Assembly (NCBI RefSeq): GCF_000327385.1
Contig: NW_008710892.1
Coordinates: 134,787 to 198,786 of the forward strand
Source of the DNA: Lottia gigantea
Lineage: Eukaryota > Mollusca > Gastropoda > Lottiidae
DNA length: 64,000 nt
Reading direction: 5' to 3'
Positions within the stretch are counted from its first letter, which is position 1, and each line of letters starts with the position of its first letter. Positions 21,869-47,164 of this stretch are shown here, piece by piece. The notes beneath the pieces were generated by a model, which saw only the letters and a list, made by a program, of their open reading frames with translations, was not told where the DNA came from and ran no database searches. The position numbers and the translations under genes were made by a program.

Positions 21869-24375
21869 TGATGTTGGTCTTGGTCCTTATTTCCTAGAAG
21901 ATAACACTGTAAATTGATGAAACGTTGCACTCCGGAAATATGACTCCCCAATACACTTAATGAACTAACAAATAAACTTTGTACAATTATTTTGTAGGCT
22001 ATCTATCTTTGATGATGAAAGTGTAAATCGTTGAAACGTTGTGCACGCTTATCTGTAAACTACAATTCCTTAACGTGTATTCCCTCTGTGCTTTCCTTTT
22101 TTCTAAACTTTCATTTAAACCACCAAAAGTCAGACAGTATTACCGCTGTTTTTCTGTCCAATGATTTGCCGTTTGCTTTTTCAAACGTCAAAAAGGAATT
22201 GTCGAGGAGGCCTAAGATTATCCAAGTTTCAGATTTTCTGTAGAGAACTCTTTGGACACTCAAAGGTCATCAAGGCACAAGATCCTACAGTTCTCTCTGA
22301 AGTACCAGTATTTCCAAACTGTCTCAATTCTCTCCTATTATAGCACATTCAATCAGGCAGCTCCAAAGTCTTGAAATTCGCCACAAAAGCCCTTTCCACC
22401 AGGCAGGAGGTCAATGAAATAAAGCTTATCCAAATGCCAAATTCTCTTACATATTATCACATTCAGAAGTCCAAAATCAAGGTCTCTACCACTGAGTGGT
22501 AGTTAATGATATGAAATGGTCGTTCAGCGTTCGTTAAGATTATATAATTAGTAATCTTGACAATAGTTCGCCTAATGAGGCTGTTCTCAGAATAGAGGCA
22601 ATGTTAAACTGTGAAGGTTGCTAAGTTTTGGTTGAATGACTTGGGGCGGATCTTATCCGAGAGTCATATTCTGGTCTCTTCAATATGTTTTCGGGCGTAG
22701 CCTCGGGCAAGAGATAAGGTATTTTGAGTTTCCAAGATTTTAAAGATGTAATATGTTAACAGTACAATGATTTTAGCTCAATCTCTCTCAATTTAATTCA
22801 AGACTAAGACGTGTGGTATAGGTCACCACAACATACCCCACCCCTCCCCAGGGCTCCGACCACAGTGTTACTATCCGATCACAGACCTTTCACGCCTGAT
22901 TAGCTCGTTACATCCTGTCATTATCCAGGACACAATACAAATTACTTATGTAGATTAAATGATAGGCCAACAGCAGAGTATAGCTCTGGGGTTTGATCAC
23001 ACTGGCGTTTCTACGGGGGTTTCTATGGCCCCACAAAGAATTAGCCCTCACCCCATACCTATAGTTACAAATTATTATTTTTAAGTTCTTAAATGCCTGA
23101 CCCCCTTGACAATGTCCCCTACTTGGCCCCTCTACACAACGATTCATAGGAACACCACTACTTGGTATTGTTCCACTACTGACGTAATTTTGTTAGTGAC
23201 ATATATTGACAAGAGGTGTTCTTGGCCAGACAAATCATCCTCAACATTTCTGGAACACTCAATATTCCACTGCATCTTGTTTGTCAGATAACTCCACATT
23301 TTCTGCAGAGTGCACATAAGTCGGATAAATACATATACTTGATGCAAGACCTGTAGATTGACTTTAATGATTGACGTTGTCAACAAGACAGGACATGCTC
23401 ATCTTTTTCTGGAACAAACAATGTGCTAGTGCTGACTTTGTTAAATTAACATTTTCCTTAGAGATATTTCAGAACTAGAGTGTTCTTGATTGGCTTTAAT
23501 AATAGGTGTCATGCAAAGCAGAAATGCAACTCGGCATCTCTTTCAGAGAGCACACATAGCTCAAAACAAGGCTAGTTTTGCACAACCTCAATTATTACAA
23601 GATCATTCTACCTTGATGAGATTTTTAATGACGTTTCTCTTGGGAGGTAGTTATATTTCAGGATTAAATTGATGTGGTCTGAATATGTAAAGGGACACAA
23701 CTCTACAACCTAACGGAAAATGGCGGTTGCACTCTGAGTTTATGACAGTGGTCTTATGACGATAAACGAGCTCTTTTAAAGATTGTAAGACAAATTTACT
23801 TCAATATTTTATTACATTGAAACTTTTCGGCCATTGTGCAGTCGTTTTTGGCATTGCCATCGCTGCTTAATGAGCCAAAGTGGATAATGATACATATAGC
23901 TCAGCTTAAGTTTCTTATATCGTACAATGCCGTGTATTTTGCGCACCTATGTATAATACGCACCCGTCTCTTTGAAGATCTTAATTCATGATAAATTTTT
24001 AAGTCACATATTTTTTTTTAAGGTGGTGGGGAGATATTCTGTGAAGTTTGTCACTCTGATCTCTGATGATTTCTGAATGGGAAAATTGTGTTGCTATTCT
24101 AATCCCAAAAAATGAAAAATTTGGGTTGAAGATTGAAGAGTTCACTGTTGTCTGATTCTGTAAGTAATTATATTGGAGTTTTTTCATTTGACTGCTAAAG
24201 GCTTTTGTTCACATCTTCAAGATTGAATAAGATAAGATAAGACACAATCCTTAATTATGCAAGGGAGAAAACTCCAATATAAAAGAAAACTTATTGAAAT
24301 AGAATGAAGTACCATTTGGTCTACATAATTATCTCGTAAACTTCACTTTTGTTTTCAGGAAATCGTCGTAATTTA
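21869..24375. other. Spacer between the divergent receptor and ACSF3 genes
   Basis: About 2.5 kb without a supported gene, holding both upstream regions. At 21912-21927 and 22023-22040 two short copies read TTGATGAAACGTTG and CGTTGAAACGTTG, about 115 bp apart, the second preceded by a TTGATGATGA stretch. These resemble the GAAACGTTG part of the motif at 18165-18230. No TATA box or clear start site was recognised. An acceptor-like TTGTTTTCAG ends at about 24358, so ACSF3 may have a 5' UTR intron. Confidence 0.4.
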
Positions 24376-24382
24376 ATGGAAG

Positions 24383-27300
24383 ATGGCTTCACAGGTTTTG
24401 CAAAAAGTGCTCATTCCAAATTGGTGCTTCAAAAGTGCTAGTAGAAAATTCAAGCAATTTCAAACCATTTCTAATTTGATGAAATGTGACCCCAAATATT
24501 TGAGTTGTTGGAATAGAAAAAGACATTCAGGTCGAGTTAAAAATGAAAATAATATATTACCAACTTTTTTAAATGTTGAGAAAGATTTCGGAAGGACGGC
24601 CATCATTGATTTTGAAAAAAGTTTGAAATATGAGGATCTATTCAGAGAAAGTGAGATTGTGGCTCGGAAAATTCAAAATCTGTGTGGTTGTAAATCATTC
24701 GATGAAAATGAACGTGTTTTATTTCAAAGTGTAAATGATCGTAGATACACCGTTATTACGTGGGCAATATGGATGCTAGGTGGCGTATGTGTCCCCATCA
24801 GTAAATCATGCTCCAATTCCGATCTGGAATATTTTGTTCAAGATGTAGAGCCATCGATCGTGATAAGTTTTAAAGATCAGCCATTCCCAAAAAATGTTTT
24901 ACAATCCTTTCCAGATATCATTAAGGTAGGTTACTATGCAATTGGCAGTTTTTCTTTCAAGATTCTAAATGAAATGAATGGAGTTTTATGTTGTTTTCTT
25001 GGTGCCCCTTTTTTCAATGTTTTGATGCTGTGTCTGTTTGTACCCCCATATCTTTCAGAAATAGAGTAAAAATTGTCAATACTTAAATAGAATCCCATGA
25101 ATTAATTTCATGAAGTTTCTTGGATACCACCTGAGCTCAGGGACTGTTTGTTGCCACACGTAATGTAATTACTTATTACATATCAATGCAAATTTATTTT
25201 TCAGTTTTTTTTTTAACAAACAATATTTTTGGTTAGGAGCCTGGGCTCTATCTATATATTCCTTTATTATTGTGTTTTAGATATTTGAATCTTCTCTCCT
25301 TCCATTTCAGTTAGATTATGATACAGCAGTAGAAGTTGATATTAAAGAAGGAAATTTTATAAACCACAGTAAAACTGATGTTAAATACCAAAATAAACCA
25401 GCCATGATTGTTTATACTTCTGGTACTACAGACAGACCAAAGGTAAAGAGGTTTTAGATGCTGCAAACAAATTTTTGTGATCTAGAATCCCCATATTCAC
25501 AGCTAGGTTTTAACATTGGAGTCAGTTTTCAACAATTGAGGCATATGAGAAAAATAAGGAATGCAAAAATTCAGTAAGTTTGATTTGTGCAAGTATTATT
25601 CTAAGAATAAAGATGTATACAAGATTTCAAAGAAGTTGTAAACTGAACAAGAAAATGAAAATGTGATTGATGATTGGAAAGATTCCCTGATTGAACATTG
25701 AATGGTGAAATCCTCTTTTCATTTCCAGGGAGTGGTATTAACCCATGGTAATCTATGTAGTCAGATGTCTGGTATGATCCAGTCTTGGGGCTGGACTAAT
25801 CAAGACAGAATATTACACACTCTGCCTCTACATCATGTACATGGTATCGTCAATGTTTTAATGACCTCGCTACAAGTTGGAGCCTTGTGTTACATGTTAC
25901 CACAGTTCGATGCTAAACAGGTAGATGGGTAGGGGTTAACTTTCAAATTTTCACTGACAAAGAATTTTTTCTCAAATAAGTAATCCAAGTTAACGATCTG
26001 AAGACGAAAACAAAATATTAATAGCAGCTAATGAACTTTTCACATGAGGAAGTATACCAATCATAAGTGAGTAAGTATTTCATAGTGAAAAGTGGTGTCT
26101 AGAAGAGTAAGCATGCCCTGCCTGGCGCCACACCCGTCATAGGTGTAGAAACACTACAAAAAGGAAAGTTCAGGAATATGTGAAGAATCTACACAAAATT
26201 TTCATCTTGATGAATGAGGTATAGTCAACTTAATACTGGTGATAGAGCCTCATTTCAACTATCAAAAACACTTTCAGAATCAAAATTTGATGTGTAGTTT
26301 CCCTTTAATTCTTTTATGAATAAAATATTGTTAATTTAAATATATTTTAGGTATGGAGGTGTCTGACAGAACCCCTTCCCCAGTTAGGAGGTGAACATAT
26401 CAATGTATTTATGGGGGTACCAACGATGTATGCTAAATTAATACAGTATTATAATAAACATATCACAGACACTCAGACAAGAGATCATATTAAACATGTC
26501 TGTCAGTCTAAAATCAGGTAAGCAGCAAGTATGATTAGTCCACAGAGACACCTCATCCTTTGAGAGAATTGACATTTCATTGGTTATTTTAAGTAAAAAT
26601 CATGACATGGAACAAGATAAGAAAACGTGAGGACAAGATTATAAGGGAATTTCTAAACAAAACATAAAACAAAAGGGACTCCAGTGACAGTTCGAAAAAA
26701 GAGTAGGCTTATGTCTACTCCTTGCCCACTGTATGGCATTGTCTGTCTTAATTAGCCAATTCAGGTGCACATAGGATAGGTCATAAGTTGGACATAAAAC
26801 TCCATTCATTTCATTTCTTTACTTTGCTATCCAGATTAATGGTGAGTGGTTCGGCAGCGCTGCCAGAGCCTGTGATGACACGATGGGAAGAAATTACAGG
26901 ACACAGACTACTAGAAAGATATGGTATGACAGAAATAGGAATGGCGTTATCTAATCCTCTACATGGACCTAGAATACCAGGTGAGTCACATAATACAGGG
27001 AGGGCAAAAGGGGCAGGAGGGCATCACCCATATCCGTCTACCATCAAATTCTCTACTAAAAGAAAATCACAATTCCATTAGTCAAAATAACATGGAGAAA
27101 TCACAATCAACAAGTCTTGTACATGGTTACACAGTCATTTTAAACTGATAGAATAATTTCCACGACAATTTTTTTAAAAATTCAAGGCTCCGTGGGTCTG
27201 CCCTTTCCCAACGTAGAAGTGTGTATAGTTAAAAAGCAAGAAGAAAGGTCAGAGAAAGGTTATGAGGTCATAGTTCAAGGTGATTCTAGTCACACAACTG

Positions 27301-28619
27301 TCACTCCAGGTAAGATTAGATTTAAAGTTCTCTCCCTTTACCAAGTGGAAAAGAGAAATGATATATGAATGCAGTGAAGAGAAGGCTAATGTCCTCATAA
27401 AAGTTTACAGCACACTGCATTGCGTTGTTGGTCTACATTAACCCAAACAAGTACAAGCTTATATATGAATATTTTTTATGTCCTAAAGACCAAAATCAAT
27501 GCCTGAACAATTAACTGTTACATTCCAACATATACTTACAAATCAACCAGTAAAACTCTTAGATTGATTCTGTTCCAGAGTGTGATAATATGATAGGAGA
27601 GTTGTATGTTAGAGGACCCAATGTTTTCAGTGAATACTGGAATAAACCACATGCTACCCACAAGTCTTTTACCACAGACGGCTATTTCAAAACAGGTTTG
27701 TCTCATTGACGTTTCTAGCTGGTCCTGTGATTCCCCCCTTGACAATTCTGTTTCCCCCTGCTCTTCCCTTCTATCTGTCCCCGTGTGCTACAGGCTGTGC
27801 ACCATAAAGATCCCTCGACAGTTGGAAATCGAAAAAGAGCTGGCTAATGCTGCTGTCCTGGCAAAATTTCCCTCATTGTACCCTGCATGGCGTTGCACGT
27901 CTTCATTAGCCCAAATGGTGTTTTTTATTTCATTTTCCCTTCTATATAATAATTCATAGAAATGCAACTGATTTGTCTCCCTTTACATATAAGATTTGAA
28001 TGACATTAATAAGCCGAGAGCACATGTAAAAAAAAAAAACACAAAAGAATGTATCATTTAATATTCATTCTAACATATCAAAGTACATGACATTTCAACA
28101 CAATTTACATGTATGTTGTCATCAGATGAAATAAAGAACAGTAGTAAATAAGAAAAGGTGTAGCAGTATAAGGACAAAACCATGTCTTATTTTATTTTAT
28201 TTTTTAAATTTACCTGTGCAAAGTTTGTTAAGGTTATTTATCTGTTGTTATATTCAGGTGATTCTGTCGTGTTTGGAGACGAAGTTTATAAAATCGTTGG
28301 TCGAACATCAGTAGACATCATTAAGAGTGGTGGATATAAAATCGGGGCACTGGAAATTGAGCGTCACATTCTATCACATCCAAATATTACAGATTGTGCC
28401 GTGGTGGGCGTGCCAGATGAAATTTGGGGTCAGAAAGTTGCCACAGTTTTAGTTGTAGCAGATCAGGGAAAAATGTCTGTTGATGAAATAAAAGATTTTT
28501 GCAAGGACAAAATGTCCCCTTATCAGATCCCTAAAGTTGTATTATGTGTGGAGGTCATGCCTAGAAATGCTATGGGAAAGGTCAACAAGAAAGAACTTGT
28601 TAAAGATTTGTTTTCATAG
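24383..28619 (+). CDS. ACSF3: ACSF3, mitochondrial malonyl-CoA/methylmalonyl-CoA synthetase
   Basis: Family knowledge: ACSF3 is an AMP-forming acyl-CoA synthetase that makes malonyl-CoA in the mitochondrial matrix for type II fatty acid synthesis. Exons: 24383-24925, 25311-25442, 25729-25920, 26351-26517, 26835-26980, 27187-27309, 27579-27695 and 28258-28619, all GT-AG and phase-consistent. They give 593 residues (human about 576). The first 35 residues are basic with no acidic residue, fitting a matrix targeting sequence. Landmarks shared with human ACSF3: [56 protein letters not shown] and [11 protein letters not shown] with the C-terminal catalytic lysine. Odd point: the phosphate-binding motif reads [11 protein letters not shown], with Asp222 where Gly is nearly invariant. 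An out-of-frame ATG at 24376 opens a 21-codon overlapping upstream frame. Confidence 0.96.
26700..26820 (+). repeat. SINE-like family A with ATTTC tail (ACSF3 intron 4)
   Basis: Blocks in order: CCCACTGTATGGCATTGTCT, AGCCAATTCAGGTGCA, GACATAAAACTCCATT and CATTTCATTTC. The same order is seen at 29580-29725 and, in part, at 27730-27960, 45000-45070 and 50765-50885. The fixed 3' end followed by a short pentanucleotide tail is typical of SINEs. It ends just before the acceptor of exon 5. Confidence 0.6.
27730..27960 (+). repeat. SINE-like family A, longest copy (ACSF3 intron 7)
   Basis: It contains CTGGCAAAATTTCCCTCATT, CCCTGCATGGCGTTG, TCATTAGCCCAAAT and TTTATTTCATTTTC, with an extra 5' part including GTGCACCATAAAGATCCCTC. 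That 5' part may be the head missing from the other copies. The open frame across this interval is a by-product. Confidence 0.5.
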
Positions 28620-28853
28620 TATTAAAAGTGAAGAAGTTTAGTGAACTCCTATAAAGGCACTGGTCAAGTCAAGATATCTAAAGCCTTATTTTAGAAATCG
28701 TAACTTGGTAAAAAATAATTTTTTTTTCAAAATCTGAATTGCGGATTGAGAATCGAGCACTCAATTCTTCAATGATAAAATTTATGTTAACTTAACCCAG
28801 CATGCTAGCTGTGTTTAATTTAATCAAATTGGATCGTCAAGAAAAAATCAATC

Positions 28854-28859
28854 AATAAA
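28854..28859 (+). terminator. Poly(A) signal AATAAA for ACSF3
   Basis: AATAAA lies 235 bases after the ACSF3 stop codon, in AT-rich sequence. It is the first exact copy I found behind the stop. Confidence 0.4.
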
Positions 28860-29214
28860 TCTGATATTATAAGATTAATTTTTTGATAATCGCGCTGTCA
28901 TAACTTGAGGTAATCCTGATTGAATCTGATTGATCAATCTTATTACTGAAAGAGAATTAACCAATGAGATTACCAGAAATAATTTAGCTAAGATTATCAG
29001 ATTATAAGTATAAGTGTATATTATAATATATTATATTGTTATATATGATTATTGTTAGTCGTTTGTTACGCCATTTAGTCAGGCCACGATTTTTTATAAT
29101 GGTTTTGGGGAAAAAGTAAAATACGCTATATTTTAGCTGATTTTTGTGTTAATTTTTTTAAAAGACAAAATCAAAGTATGATATGATATATTTAAGTTTT
29201 TGTGGAATTGCAGG

Positions 29215-29330
29215 AACTACAAACGTCTGATTGAAAATTGGAATGGTGCTAATTGATGCTGTTAGTGTCTCTGATACACATAACAAAATTTAGAAAATCT
29301 CTTTACAATCTCTTTAACTAACAAATTAGC
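29215..29330 (+). repeat. Dispersed repeat, family C
   Basis: This copy matches 16080-16195 through CTGATTGAAAATTGGAATGG, TCTGATACACAT and TTTACAATCTCTTTAA. Confidence 0.55.
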
Positions 29331-29579
29331 TTATGATTTCTTCAACATAGGTATTACATAATTCATGCAAGTTAGCAGGCGTCACAGATTTTTCAAAATT
29401 GCATAAAATCTTAAGATTTCAGGAAGTGTCACCCAGAGAGCAATAAATGTCCATCAAAACAAATTTCTTACATTTATTTATATCTAGTTAGCTTGTCTCA
29501 GACTTTTTTCTGTCTATTACGATGAGGCTGTGAACTTGAACATGACAATAGGAATTTAAATGGAGTCACTAATTCTTTA

Positions 29580-29725
29580 CCTGATGTCCTGGAAAATTTC
29601 CCTCATTGCACACTGCATGGTTTACGGAAAAGTAGGCAAACAAACTTCATTTTCATTTCATTAGACCAATTAGACAAAGAAAAGTAAGATGTAAAACTCC
29701 ATTTCATTTCATAAGCCCAAACAAG
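29580..29725 (+). repeat. SINE-like family A with ATTTC tail
   Basis: Blocks: GAAAATTTCCCTCATTGC, ACACTGCATGG, TAGACCAATTAGAC, GATGTAAAACTCCATTTC and ATTTCAT. An internal TTTCATTTCATT near 29662 suggests a second tail, so two partial copies may be joined. Confidence 0.6.
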
Positions 29726-30204
29726 CAGAAAAGTGTGTCCTTCACCTTAAATACTGTTATTTAAAAAGGTCAAGTTTTATGCTTAATAACTGATGGTAAT
29801 ATCTATTTATTCGCACCAGAGGATATTGCACTTTACGTTCAGTATTATTCCTAACTGATGTGAAAAGGAACGAATTGAAAGGGCTTGAAAACATATTGGA
29901 AATTTGACCACTTTGAGACAAGTTAATGAATTTTTTAATATACTAAGAATATAAGAACAGCGTGGATTCTAGACATTCTATGGCCATTTATTTTATTTAC
30001 GTTCTGTCTTTTAGATTTTGGTGCATAAAGATCTTAGCATTTTTAAAGGACCTGAGTTTCTTCAAGTATTACAAAAACTCTAAGACATAGACTCATGAAT
30101 GTCAATCAATGTCAGAAATATTTATTCTTAGTTAGCTCTCTTCTGTCATTTCATATGGTTAAAGTTATAGCCTAGTTTGAGGAAGAATTATAATGTTACT
30201 TCGT

Positions 30205-30868
30205 CAGCTGTTAAGGTACATATTTGGACGACAATACAGATAGCTGAATTTGAGCTTTATCAACTGGGAGCTCAATCGGCTGGTAAAGCAAATATTTAGA
30301 TGACTTTATAGATAGTTGAAATTGAGCTCTATCAGCTGGTAAAGTAAATATTTAGAAGACTATACAGATAGTTGAAATTGAGCTCTATCAGCCGGTAAAG
30401 TAAATATTTAGATGACTATACAGATAGTTGAAATTAAGCTCTATCAGCTGGTAAAGTTAATACTTAAATGACTATACAGACAGCTGAAATTGAGATCTAT
30501 CAGCTGGTAAAGTAAATATTTAGATGACTATACAGATAGTTGAAATTGAGCTCTATCAGCTGGTAAAGTAAATATTTAGATGACTATAGAGATAGTTGAA
30601 ATTGAGCTCTATCAGCTGGTAAAGTAAATATATAGATGACTATACAGATAGTTGAAATTGAGCTCTATCAGCTGGTAAAGTTAATATTTAGACTGCTATA
30701 GGTTACAGACAGCTGAAATTGAGCTTTATCAGCTGGTAAATTAATATTTGGACTGCTATAGGCTACAGACAGCTGAAATTTAGCTTTATCAGCTAGTAAA
30801 TTAATATTTTGACTGCTATAGGCTACAGACAGCTGAAATTGAGCTCTATCAGCTGGTAAAGTAAAGAG
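30205..30868. repeat. 56-60-bp minisatellite, about 11 units
   Basis: Each unit has TAAATATTTAGATGACTATA, CAGATAGTTGAAATTGAGC and TCTATCAGCTGGTAAAG. The last three units change to an ACTGCTATAGGYTACAGACA version, so the array has two subfamilies in blocks. Each unit is partly self-complementary (CAGCTGAAA...GAGCTC...TCAGCTG). A family B copy abuts the right end. Confidence 0.88.
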
Positions 30869-32433
30869 TGCTCAATGAAAGCACTGGCTTAGGTCACAGA
30901 GCAATAGATAAACTTATTAATTTACGTGAAAATTAGACGTTAGTATTAGGGCGTGTTAGTATGAATTTAATTAAAAAGATACACACACGCACTCTGACAT
31001 CAGTTATTGTTTTTTTCTGGGCTACCTGATAATAGTGGATGACCACTAGTTGTTATACAGTTGGTTGGCAGGAGGCCAGAGGATTTGTTAGCCAGTAAGT
31101 TATGGTCAGATTAACATTTGGTTCTGTTTATTACTAATCATACTGCATGTATAATCTTTTATTACAATACCTGACCTCAGCCAATGCTTTCTTCAACTAA
31201 TTAAAACTCAGTCTTAGATGTTTTATTTAATGTGTTTTCCCTGGCTGACTCCAAATACTATCTACGATCTGAAAAAATTGTTATACAATTCATGTTCTAG
31301 GTCATTTAAATATCTAACTAATCAACTTCACCTCAGCTTGAGGGAATTTTGGAGAATTCATTTTTGAACATTGATATCTATTGACTTACCACTAAAGTCA
31401 AATCATTTTACTTTTAATAATCTGTACATTGATTTGAAAAGTCAACAGGAATGTAACTCATGAAAGCAACTCATAACTCATTGGCTGTGTTTTGCACAGA
31501 AGCACTGGCCAAGGTCAGGCTAATTTTAGAAACAGCTACTGTAGAAGATAACAGACTTGTAATCTAATTATCACTAATTGTTATTAGCACCTTATCTTCT
31601 TGACTAATTAATTATATTATCTCATTAACAAATCTATTAATTGTTTTTTCCCTTGTGGCAAATTTTTACGCCATGTTGCCAAAATTGTTACTATCTCTTT
31701 CAATACATGTAAAAAATTTTACAATCAAGATGACAAAAATTACAAATCAATTGATTATTAAGATATAAATTAATTGTAAACTTACGCAAAATTATTTTGG
31801 GATATGAATTATCTAATATAATTAGATATTTGAATAAACAAACACATTTTACTTTACTTATGCATTATAGCTGTTTTTTAGTTTCCCAAAAATTTATAAA
31901 AATATATAAATATAAGTGCTTAAAAGATAGATTTGAATTTAATGGATGTTTTGAAATGAATTTGTGGGGAAACCATTCTTACTACAGAAATATTACCCGT
32001 GGTTGTGCCCAGCATTTTCCTACTTGGCAGGCCTACTGAAATAGGCATGTCCAACCCTTTAAAGATTGTTTATCAGGCCTAGTATAATCTCTGAGTTAAG
32101 TTAATAAATTTAACAGGTAACCAAGTTTGAAACTGTCAAAGTGTGAAATAAAATCTACTCGGGCAAACTGAGGGGTCATTAACTTTTTACCAAGGGCTGG
32201 AGATTTGATCAAAACACTTCATTCTTGTTTTTCCAACTAAAACAACATTATCTTTTTAAAGTGGTGATTTTGTTAATTGTTTGATTAAATTTACTCTAAA
32301 AGGTAGCTAAGTTGAGATTTATAAGCATGTAGTCCATACTAGGTCGGTCCAATATTGAGATATAAGCTGTGGTATATGAACCATTTATTATCCAGAGTAC
32401 AGGGCACTGAAATGTCAAATATTATAGGTCAAT

Positions 32434-32443
32434 ACGCATGCGT
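32434..32443. promoter_or_regulatory. ACGCATGCGT palindrome upstream of TENT4
   Basis: A perfect 10-bp palindrome lies about 140 bp before the TENT4 start codon, in a locally less AT-rich stretch. Its core GCATGCG resembles the NRF-1 site, which is common in promoters of housekeeping genes. Function is inferred only from motif and position. Confidence 0.3.
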
Positions 32444-32583
32444 CAAGTTTACCTTCGTTTACAGTGTATTTGAAAAAGTCTGTGTATTTCATCCCCTCAA
32501 CACCCGAAGGTCAGTGAACGAATTAGTGTGGGACTAGGGGACAGTTTATTACTGTCATTTGAAGCAGCTCCTAGCCGTTTTGG

Positions 32584-47164
<14,581 letters not shown>

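Larger units (their letters stand above)
28860..32433. other. Spacer between ACSF3 and TENT4
   Basis: No gene is supported. It contains repeat families C (29215-29330), A (29580-29725) and B (30868-30935, 31165-31215, 31490-31530) and the 30.2-30.9 kb minisatellite. The 80-residue frame at 31797-32039 lies in very AT-rich DNA and shows no recognisable protein. Confidence 0.5.
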
